The notes below the pieces were generated by a model, which was not told the origin of the DNA, did not search any database, and saw only the letters and a program-made list of their open reading frames with translations. Of a stretch of DNA of 64,000 bases, positions 50,740 through 61,874 are shown piece by piece (within the stretch, counting starts at the first letter, position 1; each line of letters opens with the position of its first letter). This DNA is from Rhyzopertha dominica (Eukaryota > Arthropoda > Insecta > Coleoptera > Bostrichidae), in NCBI GenBank assembly GCA_025024175.1, contig QCXZ01000138.1, positions 46,347,092 to 46,411,091 of the forward strand, read 5' to 3'. The translations under genes and the position numbers were made by a program.

Positions 50740-51230
50740 TTTGATCTATAAGGTGCATGAGTGCATTTTCATTTCGCTTTATTCTTAAGCTTCTCAACGT
50801 TCTCCATGCCTCTGTCTGTTTAGCTTCTCCTATGTAATTATCTTTGTGCATACATCCCTTTTCCAACATAGTGTTTTTTTGCTTTATTGATAGCTTTTTT
50901 CACTTCTTTGTTATAGTACCTATACATTCTGTGATCTTCCGCGTTGTCTGTCATTATCGACTTGTTATAAGCTTTCTTTTTCTCTGCTATTAATAATTCT
51001 ATGTTTTTGTTTAACCATTCCTTATTGTTGTTTTACGTACTACTATTTTTTCTTCCAACGCTTCTTTTGCTGCTTCGTTTATGTATCTTATTGTGTTGTT
51101 ATACATGTCAATGCTTGCTGAATGGTGTACATCGTTTAATTTAGTGCTAAGTCGTATCTTATATAGAAACTTTGTTGAATCGTCAAGTAGGCTATCTTTT
51201 AAGCTGCGTCAATCATGATGTGTATCAATT
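50740..51230 (-). pseudogene. Non-LTR retrotransposon linker fragment
   Basis: The minus strand reads EKKKAYNKSIMTDNAEDHRM, then KEVKKAINKAKKHYVGKG. After a one-base shift it continues DNYIGEAKQTEAWRTLRSLR. This is the segment between endonuclease and reverse transcriptase in several arthropod LINEs. It is inserted between the Penelope-like relic and the retrozyme-like element. Confidence 0.6.
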
Positions 51231-51528
51231 TTTAGCTGTAATTTTATTCTAAATCTAAATTACTTGGTAAAAAATTATCATCGTGAATATTATATTTGAG
51301 AATTGTCACTGTTAATGTCATATTTTTACAAAGTTGCCTTTTATTAACTTTAGCATTACTTCAGGATAGACTAAGTACTGCTTGAACATCAACAATTCCA
51401 AAAATATAGCAAAAACTCAATTGGTATCAATAGACAAAGGGTTACCATCTATGGATACCGAATTCTTTCAGTTTCACTGGAATCTACTGATGATATTCTT
51501 AAATAAATAATCTGCCCTGGTCAGTTCA

Positions 51529-51585
51529 CTCTCATCCTGCGACTAGTTTCGCCCTGTTGGGGCTCATCAGGCAGGGGTAGAGAGC
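51529..51585 (-). ncRNA. Hammerhead ribozyme, retrozyme copy A
   Basis: On the minus strand: stem I CUCUC and CCUGC, core CUGAUGA (51570-51564), stem II GCCC-CAACA-GGGC, then GAA. A minimal stem III AC-UA-GU and C17 (51541) follow, then stem I partner strands GCAGG and GAGAG. Stem I has an internal loop, as in natural type I ribozymes. Cleavage is predicted between 51541 and 51540. The two-base-pair stem III is typical of Penelope-linked and retrozyme hammerheads, which often act as dimers. Confidence 0.85.
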
Positions 51586-51811
51586 AAACTGACCATGGCA
51601 GACCGTCACCTATAACCGCGGCGGGCGGACTGGTTGAAAGGAGAATAGGAGGGCAGATGCCCTCAGGGTCATCTATGCGGAACTCTGCGAGCTAGGCGGT
51701 CTATAACTCTGATAGACACCTACCTAGTGCAGGTTCCTAGCGATGACGATGATTCCGGGGAGGCTCCCCGTATAGCGTTGATTAAATAAATAATCTGCCC
51801 TGGTCAGTTCA

Positions 51812-51868
51812 CTCTCACCCTGCGACTAGTTTCGCCCTGTTGGGGCTCATCAGGCAGGGGTAGAGAGC
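51812..51868 (-). ncRNA. Hammerhead ribozyme, retrozyme copy B
   Basis: This is a second copy exactly 283 bp from copy A, with the same core (CUGAUGA at 51853-51847), stem II and stem III. It differs only at one base in the stem I internal loop (GU for AU). Cleavage is predicted between 51824 and 51823. Cleavage at both copies would release a 283-nucleotide monomer. Confidence 0.85.
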
Positions 51869-52012
51869 AGGGCAGATTATTTATTTAATCAATCATCGCT
51901 AGGAACCTGCACTAGGTAGGTGTCTATCAGAGTTATAGACCGCCTAGCTCGCAGAGTTCCGCATAGATGGCACTGAGGGCATCTGCCCTCCTATTCTCCT
52001 GATGATATTCTT

Positions 52013-52844
52013 GTCTAGTCGACGTTTTTGTTATTTTTGGAAGTGTCTTCCTTAATTCAAGATATTCAACAACTGATTATAGCCCACGTTACTCACTAGA
52101 ATATTTTTTAATGTGTCATATAGATCGCTTGCCTACTTCTCTATGTATCTCTTGAATGTTATTTTACGCACGTGTTAATAATAATTTTTCAGTAGTGCAA
52201 GTTTTGACTGTCTTTATGCCATATGGTATAATCGTTGAATTCTTTACATAAAAAGATTCGAATGACTCAGAAAATGCATATGGTTCTAGAAAAATAATAT
52301 TGATGACGTCATATCTTCGTTATAGTAACATACTGTTTTGTTTCCATCGTCTCAAAACAAATTTCTTCTTAAAGCTGAAGTAACTTGTTTTATTTGTGTC
52401 TTGAACACTTCGGTAATGTAAATGAATACACCAGAGACCAAGATACTTTGCCTTGGTATCTTTCTCTTCAATTACCCTGTATTCCAATATGTTACTACTT
52501 GATAATTTTCGTACAGGCATTATTTGCTATTTAGTGACAATTCAACTGTATTATCAATTCGTCTTTGCGGAGAACTGTGTGTCCACAGATTGATTTGATG
52601 CAGGCGTCATGGCATAGGCGTAATTTTATTATTAATATAATAATACATGCTTGAATAATCATTAATTGCATTAAAGCTTTATTGAAGACACTTAATTTTC
52701 TACTATAATGGTCAATCAACACTAAAACGTATTTTTATGATGTAATGTAATATAATAAAACGAGATCTATTAACAAGGTCTCTGTATTTGTACTGTGAAA
52801 CGCTGGCTTCGTCATAAAGATGGCTTCTGGCAACATCCGTGGAT
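52013..52844. other. Spacer with dispersed repeat copy 2 of 32870-33000
   Basis: At 52220-52350 the sequence shares CGAATGACTCAGAAAAT-like and GACGTCATATCTTCG blocks with 32870-33000. No gene is recognised before the lipase 2 stop at 52845. Confidence 0.5.
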
Positions 52845-53669
52845 TTATACACCTCTTTCAGCAATGCCGAATGGGGAAGAACTGGCCGTGGTAAGATAGA
52901 AAGCGCCACTTGCAGTGGTTGGTGCATTGTCTCCCATTAGAGCTTGAGTGTTGGATCTGCAGCTTCCCAGACTAAACAAGAAGTTGGAACTGCACTGGCG
53001 ACCGATCAGCGCGTTGCTGTTGATGCTTTCGATGAAATAAATCGGAGCGCGATTGTGACTGCAACCGACTGCAAAAAGAAAAGCGTTTCAACCTGAGGAT
53101 TCGCACAACTCTTTCTCATCATACTTTCGAGAAAACCGCATCCATTTTGGCTGGCAGTTCCTCCATTGGGGAAATAGTCAGCATCCGCCAATCTGTCTCC
53201 GTATCCAAGGAGATTTCCGTCGGTATGAATGGCATCCACAAAAACAGCGTCGTCGGGAGATAGCCTCTGGTCAGCTGGATTTCCGTTCCATGATGGGCCA
53301 GCCGGGTCAAGACCAGTGATCCTTCCCACTTGTCGCCCTGTTATTTGTTGTACATATTGACCTAGAAAAGGAAGAAGTTAAGTAAAAGTATCGTGCAAAA
53401 TATAATTATGAAACAACTATACATAGTTTTCAAAATTAGCAACCCGCATAATAGAACTTTGAGTTCTGAAAATTAATTTTCATACGGACTTTCAAGGCCT
53501 GATAGGCAAACATACTAATTTTCAAAATTAGGAAATATACAAGGTTCGCCACATAAAATTCGCCAAGCGAATTCTTGTAAATGTTTCTTATTTTCAAAGG
53601 ATTTCAAATGTTTTTTTTTCCATTAAATATTAATTAAGTACACATAAGAATTTGTTATTGTGTTTGTTA

Positions 53670-53721
<52 letters not shown>

Positions 53722-56700
53722 TAGATTAATTAATTACTAAAGTTAACGAAATTTTACATTTATAAAAATTGTTAAAAGAGTGTGGTATGGCGGCGATGAG
53801 TTTTCCTTGTTTTTTTTTTATTAAGAAGGACTTAAAAGTCTGCATCCAACTATAAAGCAATATTAATTATACCTGGTAAGATAAAAAATATTTACAAAGA
53901 TTAACTTTACTTGTGAAATATCATCATCTGCAAATATTTTTGGACACCCATTATGGCATTTTTAAAGACTTTAAAGAGACCTTCATTTTGACATAACACT
54001 TAAGGGAAGTTTTAGGTGGCGGACCTGTATACGTGCAGATAATGACAAGCTAACCTAATGGTAGGTACAATGGTAGGACACAAGTCATGAGATTAATGTA
54101 ATGTAAAAGTTTTAATAAATGCAGAAATGATGGTAGCCGAAGAAGTTAAATCAAAGAAAAAAGAATGACAACCAAGAAATATAACATTGAAAGAGACAGA
54201 CCTATAGTAGATACAATTTAGTAAAATCGTGGTAAGATTTAGCAACAGATGATATATTGAATGAGCGTATTTTTTTACTGTTCTCTGGATATTTGCAAAC
54301 ATGAAGAGCAAAAGTGGTTCCAATATAATATAATATAACTTTGGAGTGTGGATTATTTTAATTTGGAAGTACTTCTTCATTAAAATATAAAATAAAAAAA
54401 TATATATATGACTAGCCGATGATCGAAGTTTTGTTCGCCTAGAAGAAGATACCGAAATAAATTTATTTTGAAACAAGTGCTAAATATTAAATAAAATTGT
54501 AATTTTAACTAAACATTTTTAACTAAAAGCCTAAATGTTTAAATATTACTTATTAAACAATGAAAAGCTCACACTCATTTCCTTTTTACATTAACCCTTT
54601 TCTAGTAAAAGCGGCATTAGTGTTACGACTCTCGGGCTCGAAAACTGCGGTTTTCTGGCTAATTTGCTTTTCTTCAAAACACTTTGTATCAAATACACTA
54701 GGTCTAAACACAACTAGTTCACAACACTACTATTTTAACACTACTAATTCACTAAATCACTATACTGCACACACTTGAACTAAAAACAGCTCTGTTACAC
54801 TAAGCCTCGTTCGTTGGATTACCAGTATTTGAATTCAGAACTGCCTGCGCTCTCTCCGTTGGGCTATTTATACCCTTATCAAAAATTGTAGAAGCTACAC
54901 CTTCTAGACGCTAGCGAAACTTCGATTGATAGAATTCTCTAGAGAGTATCGACATTCCTTGCTATCTACCTGTCGTTAGCATAACCACTTGCGGTGTCCT
55001 ACTATACCGCATGTACACGCTTGCACCTTCGGTACACAGATGGCGCTGATTCCCGCAACATTATTATTGCTCATATTAAGCTAAGCAAAAAATATAGATG
55101 CAATTCGGTATTAAGGAAGCCACAAAGTCCTTCAAAAATTTTATGTGACTAAAGAATTTGTGGTTTTTCTATTTTAAAAGGTTTAGCCGTGTTGCGACAG
55201 TTGCAATGTAGTTAATATGGAAAGACTTCAGCAAAACTGCTTTCGTCCGATTCAGGTAAATATTTTCCTTCCTATGATTCCAGTAATAAAATAGCTATAG
55301 CTTTTGCGCTCGTTTTCTGAATAAAACATTGAGGTTTTCGGCTTCTTAGAGCGTCATCGGTTTCTTCCTAATGATTTGATTTTGTTTTCAGTAATTTCAC
55401 AGTACTTGCAGCCGAACACGAACATATATATCTACACTGCTGTCTAACCCTAGAACCACCTTTACTAAAGACATAGTAAATAATTAATGTCTTTGGAAAA
55501 TGGAAAATCGAAATTACCACAATTTTTGGGCATTTTTGTAATTTCGGATCAAATCTAATTTACGTGTTTGCATACGTTTAAGTTGCACAGGCGGTTCTGC
55601 GCTCGGACTAGAAAATAATTTTACTGACAGGTCTTGAATTTTATATAGGACAAGGAAACAATTCCGGAACTGGCTCTTCCTGTGAGAATTCCAAATATCG
55701 TATCCTATTGAGATTTTGTTCAAAGAATATTGGTCGATCTCCAACAATTTCTGCCCAAAAAGTGACTTCCTGGATGTTGAAAGAGGCCTTTCCTTATTTA
55801 GATTGGATTTCTCTTTGGCCAATTACGCCATACATGCATCACAAACAATGGTTAATCAGAAAACACCTTGTTTTCATACTGTTCGCGTCCAGTTGATCCA
55901 TCAGTTGCTTACAAAACTTGAAGTCTCATTCAGAAGTCAAAACCGTTCTTCACATTTGCTCAATCGAACGGAATCGATTTAGTCTTGTTTTGCTTGCTTG
56001 TTTTGCAAACCAAACAAAGAATTAGATGATACGTTAAAAGCGCGATTCCCCGATAAAACATGAGACTCACCAGTTAATCCGAAAATGTGCGCCCCCAACG
56101 AATGCCCAATGAGGTGCACGCTTTCTGGTCGCACTCCGAGCTTGTCGTTCAGTTCTTTAATGAACGTCGCATGGACTGAGGCAACGTCAAAGCTGGCCTC
56201 AACAGCCGACGAGTACAGTGCTTCGGCGAGCTCGTTCCAGTCGACAGCAATCACGTTGTAGTCTCCTTTCCTCAAGTACTCCGAAACGGCTGGAGCGTAC
56301 CACTCCGCGTCGATGCTGTCCTGCCATCCGTGACTCAGGAATTTGAACGGCAAGTTGGGATTGATCCCGGCCCGTTCGACGCTCCCGAGACTTACTATTG
56401 CTCCATTGGGATTGGCTCTGGTGTAGAGATAGTAAGTGACGGAGCTGGACGCTGCTGAAGCTGCAAATTGTTGAGCTAATTAGTATAGGCATACAACAGC
56501 TTGTTATTAACATTTGTAACATTAGTCAAGTGAAATAAAATGACAATTAGTTAATTAGAATTATGGCAAAAAGGGGAGGTTTTTACATGCTTACATACAT
56601 GTTCATACTCAGCTCTTGACAAACTGAAGAAAAACAATAAATAGACGCAGTAATTTCCTTCGATTGTGTTCTAATCAAAGTATAATGAAACAACCCTAAC

Positions 56701-59303
56701 CACAATAATGTAGAAAGCCTAAATACGTATTTAGAGCGCTAAGCTGCCATCTTCAGTACAGTCAAGGACTTCTTGGATGTACATATGTACGGATTAACCG
56801 GAGGATTTTCTCCTCTCCAGGTCTTCAGAGGAAGTGGAGTCAGGTCACAAATATCATGAATATCACGCTTGAATGAATCCCTTATCTAATTAGTTCAATC
56901 AATGAAAAAGGAAAACGGCAGCAATATCATCGATCTAACTTCAGCTTACGGTAGTTTGGAGAGAAGGGCTACTGCTGAAGTTAACTCGTATAATACCTTT
57001 TAAAAGAATATATACCTTGTTGAATAATTTACTATGTAACCGTCGTTTTAGAGTTCACATGAGAGACTCCGAGAGTCGCTGGAGAACACTATAAAATGGA
57101 TTACGACAGGGCTCTGTCGTCGCTCCTTTACTTTTCAAATTGTACACTCATGATTTGCCAGTTACCCTGTTTATTTCATCTCAATAATAGAGAAGTTCAT
57201 AGGCAATATCTAGGAATAACTCTAGATCGCTCTCTTACATTTTGAGATCATTTAGTTAATTTATCACAGAAGCTGAAGACCTGAGTGAATTTTCTGCAAA
57301 AGTTGGTAACCTGCGAGTGGGGTGCAGCAACTACGCTGAGCACAGCGGCTCTGTCTCTGATATACTCTATAGCCGAGAACTGCTGTCCGGTGTGGTTAAA
57401 CAGCGCGAACATGGAGAAGTCGATGTACAATTGAATAGAGCAATGAGAATAATTTCAACCAACTCCGTCAAATTAGCTTCCAGTTCTTATCAATGTTACA
57501 TTTGTTGGTGTCAAAGATGACAAGAATATCATAGACGTAAGGCAACCATAGGAGAGGGAAATACTAGTTTTTATTTTTGAAATCTGTTTCGAATCGACCC
57601 ATAAATAAGTTTGCCAGAAAGGGGGGCAGACTGTTTCCCATGGTTGTTCATTCGTGTTGTTCGAAAAGCTCATTGTTAATTTGGAAACAGTTCTGGGACA
57701 TGTATAAAGAGGTCAATTGTACATATTCTTGAATTGTAATTTTATCAATGTCGTTAATCACCAGTAGACCTTCAGGGTATTCCAGCGCTACATCTATAGG
57801 TACACTAAGGATGGCGATGTTGCATCAAATGAGACTAGTAACTCAACTTCTTCAAGCTTAATGTTCTTAATTTTATCCATAAACACTATGGAATTCTCAC
57901 CCGAAAAATCTATTGGAGATGTAAGCAAGCTATTAAACTCGTTAGCCAACCATTTTGAAACCAGGCAGCATTGCGTACATTTTGATTAAAGATACCCTTA
58001 TGCTACAAACGCGTACTTCGCTAATATATTAGATAAAAATCTGGTAATAGCAACATACCAAAAATTATCTCTTTTGTGGGTACAGCTTAGTTTTCTGATA
58101 TACTCATATAACTACAAAGATGCAATACTGCGATCTGGAAAAATATAATATGAGTGAGTGTTACATTTAAACTAAGAACAGCTCTGAAGCTGCAGTTGAT
58201 TTATGTTTTTAATCGCCCAATGATTTTGTATGCGAAGTTGAAATAACGTTCGATAACTCCACTAAGGATACCCAACAAACGATTCGGTAGCGTTACTGTT
58301 TTTGCCGGCGAATTCAAATTCTTACGGATTGCCGATAGGTAGTTCCACATATTAAAAGTATGGTTTTTGGATAAGTTAAGCAAATTGTGACACAATTTTC
58401 TGTTTACTGCGTAAACGTTAAGTTTTATTTTCATTTCAAATACCAACCATAATAAGAACACGTATCGTAATATAACAATTAAGAAGCTAAGCGACCTTGA
58501 ATTTCATCAAATTGAACCAATTTAGTCAAACTCAAACTAAAATTGAGCACCTAAACTATTTATATATTATAACTGCCCAAAGCATACATATTAGAAGTTT
58601 ATATGAAATGTGTGTTTCACTCTGAATATGATGACAAAGAAAGCGCAAAGATGTAAAAACCATATCTTTGTAAGTTGCTGCCATCTAAAGGGGGTCATAT
58701 TTGTAGTATAACAGATGGCAGAAATCGTTATCCTTAGTGGAGTTATCCATAGTATTAACAAAGAAGCAACACTATAGAGAAACTGAAAAAAAATAAAATG
58801 CTGTTAGCAATATAAGAACAACTTTTTGGGTTTACTATTACTGTTTTGTCTTTGTACTTATTATACTTTCGTAAGCGTCGTAGCGGCCAGTGATAATAAT
58901 TATAAGTAGAAATATAGTCAATGTTAACAAAAAATGAGAAAGCAGAGTTGGCTATAAATTTTATTTAAGAAAACGCAACTTTGCATCGTACTGTTAACAG
59001 TAGGAAAAATAATGAACACTAGACCATGCCATTGTACTCGTTTTTTAGAGAAAAGTGCTGTGTTATTAGTTTTTCTTTATTTTTAGAGATAAGCAAGATA
59101 ATTAATATTCTAGAAATAACTAGTAAGTTTTATAAAAAGTGGCTTCATAATTGGTTAACTACATTTCTTTACATATGTGTATTGACCAAAATTAACCTTG
59201 CACATCATCTAGTAAAAGCAAGCCTTTTTAGGTATCGCAAAAGTAAATACTCACCAGGTACTAGAAAGTATCCAAGTAGGACGATTATAGCGAAACGAAG
59301 CAT
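52845..59303 (-). CDS. Secreted pancreatic-type (neutral) lipase paralogue 2, complete
   Basis: Four exons join in frame: 59255-59303, 56071-56460, 53125-53361 and 52845-53068, giving 299 residues. The first exon encodes only a signal peptide (MLRFAIIVLLGYFLVPA); its phase-1 donor matches the next acceptor. HGWQDS forms the oxyanion-side block. The catalytic triad reads Ser137 in GHSLGAH, Asp165 in GLDPAGP and His230 in GCSHNRAP. The lid between NGCGF and GCSH is very short, which in this family suggests phospholipase A1-like rather than triglyceride specificity (inference). It ends GAFYLTTASSSPFG..GV. The last intron is 56 bp; the two others, about 2.7 kb each, are filled with retroelement relics. 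It is an intact member of a three-gene tandem array. Confidence 0.94.
53671..53719. repeat. TTA trinucleotide microsatellite
   Basis: About sixteen TTA units lie in the second intron of lipase 2. Confidence 0.95.
54559..55060 (-). mobile_element. Possible solo LTR in lipase 2 intron
   Basis: On the minus strand the block starts TGTTGCGGGAATCAGCGCC (55060 downward). It has a promoter-like GGGTATAAATAGCC near 54875 and is GC-richer than its surroundings, with no coding frame. TG..CA ends fit an LTR; TTATT after the right end and before 54553 may be the target duplication. No internal retrovirus-like region is adjacent. Confidence 0.4.
57010..57520 (+). pseudogene. Non-LTR reverse transcriptase relic in lipase 2 intron
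   Basis: The plus strand reads LRQGSVVAPLLFKLYTHDLP, then after a deletion of the YADD block RQYLGITLDRSLTF, and then EWGAATTLSTAALSLIYSI, with AENCCPVWLNSANM just beyond. The order is that of a Jockey-like LINE C-terminal half. Stops and the deletion show that it is dead. Confidence 0.75.
57480..57990 (-). pseudogene. Second Penelope-like reverse transcriptase relic
   Basis: The minus strand carries TTMGNSLPPFLANLFMGRFE and then YFPLLWLPYVYDIL. These match the GNPLSPFLANLFM and RYVDDI blocks of Penelope-like reverse transcriptases, with the first catalytic Asp changed to Tyr. Stops precede it. It is unrelated in sequence to the relic at 48.9-50.6 kb, so it represents another lineage. Confidence 0.65.
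58210..58560. repeat. Dispersed repeat, copy 2 of 24050-24509
   Basis: This shares ordered blocks with the copy at 24050 (GATTGCCGATAGGTAG, TTTTATTTTCATTT, AACAATTAAGAAGCTAAGCG). Similarity ends just before the position where copy 1 enters the hammerhead variant. Confidence 0.7.
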
Positions 59304-59753
59304 CTTGGTGAGTTAACACTGCTTGTCAATTTACTGCATTCACTGTTCTACACAGGATGTTAAACTAAAAAAGAATGCGAACAAAGGAGTTTTTACATCA
59401 GACGCCTTGTGATGTATTCCAAACTTTTAAGCCTTTTCACCACGCCTCTCAACTGGCTTAAGTTATCGGACTTTAAGATGGTATTTGAAAAAAAAAAGTT
59501 TGTAATGCTTAATAGACGATTTAGCAATAAATTATGTCGATAAGCGATGGATTATGCCATGCAGTAAAAAATGAATTATGGGGGGTAATGTTGTTTTTCC
59601 TATAGGGATTACCGGAAGTACTTGCTTTTAATTTAATGCCCAAATGATGAATTAAGTGCAAAACACGTACCATGCCAGGTTATGGACGTAATTAACAAAA
59701 ACTCTGCTTAATTTTTTTTATTTCTGTTTATTATAAAATTAAAATTACACTTA

Positions 59754-60417
59754 TTATATTCCACTTTCTCCCTTTACAAAAGGATGTACACTATTCGTTG
59801 TAAGATAAAATTTCCCCTGGACTTCTTTCGGTATGTGCTCGCCTATCACTATTTTTCGTTGTAATTACAAAACCCAATTAAAAACACTATATAGTAGCCG
59901 CATCTTCTGGCAATGAATTCTTTTGATGTAATGCTTTCCACGTAATAAGCTGCTGCCCTGTTTTGACTGCAGCCTATAAAACAAAAGACAAGGTTGTATT
60001 ATGGGGCTAACAATCCTTATTCATACTTTGTAATGACAATATTTAGTTACAACTATCTGAACACATAAAAAATTTAATTTATTTATTCTCAAATCACTAT
60101 ATTTTTGGCTATACAAGATATTTCGAACTTCCTTTTTTGATTTTGTGATTAAAGTGCTTCTTAGATTAATTCTAGCTTACTGGAAAAAACACTGCATCCA
60201 GGTTGAATGGCCAATCCTCCATTAGGAAATATGTCGACATCACCCAATACTCCACTAAAGCCTTCTTGGCCTACGCTAGAATGTATGACGTCTACGAATT
60301 TCGCGTCATCAGGTGACAATCTCTCATCTTGGGGCACAAACATCCAGAAAGATCCATCTGGATCCAACCCTGTTATCCTCCCTATTTTATCCTTAGTTTC
60401 GGTGTAAACATTTTGAC
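59754..60417 (-). pseudogene. Pancreatic-type lipase paralogue 3, 3' exons, probably inactive
   Basis: Two exons, 60181-60417 and 59754-59973, match exons 3 and 4 of lipase 2. The first has the same length (237 bp), the same GQ..GRITGLDPDG start after a TTTTTAG acceptor, and the same phase-1 donor. The catalytic Asp is kept, but the catalytic His is replaced by Gln (SCSQNRAA for GCSHNRAP). A five-T run on the plus strand (59852-59856) puts the reading out of frame, giving a stop at 59849. One more base would restore a C-terminus ending in FYLTTNSVHPFV. So it is a pseudogene, or a catalytically silent protein with an assembly error. The nucleophile exon and signal peptide should lie to the right, and I do not find them within the window. 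Confidence 0.8.
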
Positions 60418-61874
60418 CTAAAAATAGAACAGTGACTTAGGAATTGCATTTCTCTCTTTAATGGGACACAACGTTGAAACACGTAAACATCTACCTGTAC
60501 TTGAAGGCATCCAGCTATAAATTACTTTTCAATCTTCCCTAACTCCATGAAATTTATGGTAGCACAATAAATTACTCCGCGTGAAGGAGATCTTATCAGA
60601 AAACGCGCGGTTTTTTGCAAGAAACTGATTCATTACTAATTTTAAACTGGGGATCAATGTGGCGTGACTTTGCATACACGTTTACAAGAGCATATTTACT
60701 GTACTACCTATTAAGCAGTTGCTAAGAGAGACCAGCGAAGATGGTGGCGGATAAGATTTCAAAGAAGATTCGAAAACAAGGTTTCACATTTTTTTATCTA
60801 TTCATTATCAACGAGTGTTCAAAGCTGTACCGTTGATTGTTCGTGTTTTTCTTTCTTGGCTAATGTAATTTAGTTAGGACAAAAATTGGAAGATATTAAA
60901 AGTTGGCATACTGAGTGCCATTCTTAAACTGATGCAACTTCCGGTTATACTACAGGGCTTCTGTAAAGGAAAGTGTTGTATACTTGTCATCTGAGGAATT
61001 TTGAATTATTTGAAGTTTTTTAATATGAGAAAACGCTTAGGAGTGTGTATTTTCAACAAATTTGTAGTGTTTTGTCGGATAATTAACTTTAGGGTTGCAG
61101 AAAGTTCACATTTCGGAGCTGTGGTGTGACATTGATCTGCAAACTTCAATACTATCGCGGTGCTTATTATAATTTGGCAGCAGTACAAAAAGGCGGCACA
61201 AAGAATTCAGAAATCAACCCGCACGCGTTGCTAGAATCATTTATAGAAACCCTGTAGAAGAAGCCGGTAATGAAATACTCTGTATTTCTTTCCATATTTT
61301 TTAATTCTACGATTAATTTAAGGGTGAGTTTGTTCTAGATAATTTATATCTAAAATCAACGGTTCTAGAGATTTGATTTTTGTCTGGATTACTGGAGCAC
61401 TAAAAAAATAACATTCGGCTTTTCAAAAAAATGCAATTTATCAGTACCTTCCTATTTTGTTAAATACGAGGGTTGTTGGGGTTCTTCTCTGGGGTTTTGG
61501 TTTTTGTCGAATAATTCCACTGATTGTTTTTTTAAATGGACTGTATTATTTTAGGGGTCTTACAAATTGTTACACATTCGTTCAACAGTAGTAGTTGTCG
61601 AATGACGAATGATTCACAAGTATTCTAACAAGAGTGAACAAGTGATCAAGTTTTAGCGCTCGCGCACGTATTTATATTATTTGACATGGAGGGGGAACAC
61701 AGCAGGGATGCCATGGAACATTGAAATAAGTTTAAGCAAAACAATAAAGAAACTAAACAAGGGTCATTTCATAATTTCTGCACATATCAAGCTGGCGCTG
61801 AACAGACGATGGTGAAAAACAAGTGCTGCCAAATTATAAAAGTCTATCATTGGAACATCACTTGGATATATATA
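60418..61874. other. Spacer, probably intron of lipase 3
   Basis: This is AT-rich with no exon matching the nucleophile region of the lipases and no recognisable transposon. It ends at the TA before the mariner-type element. Confidence 0.45.

Larger units (their letters stand above)
51501..51998 (-). mobile_element. Retrozyme-like element with two hammerheads and a 14-bp target duplication
   Basis: CTGATGATATTCTT occurs at 51487-51500 and again at 51999-52012, so the 498 bp between them is a clean insertion. It contains an 88-bp direct repeat (51501-51588 and 51784-51871), each copy holding one hammerhead on the minus strand. Between them lies a GC-richer unique segment. Right of the second copy, 51872-51998 is an inverted copy of part of that segment, with a 30-bp hairpin (CCGGGGAGGCTCCCCG) deleted. 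Direct plus inverted partial copies and a long target duplication are features of Penelope-like and retrozyme insertions. No protein is encoded, so it would depend on enzymes from elsewhere. Confidence 0.82.

Noticed and set aside
54093..54476. 127-codon minus-strand open frame as a gene
   Set aside because: It is a Phe/Ile/Leu-rich AT-driven frame in a lipase 2 intron with no family match.
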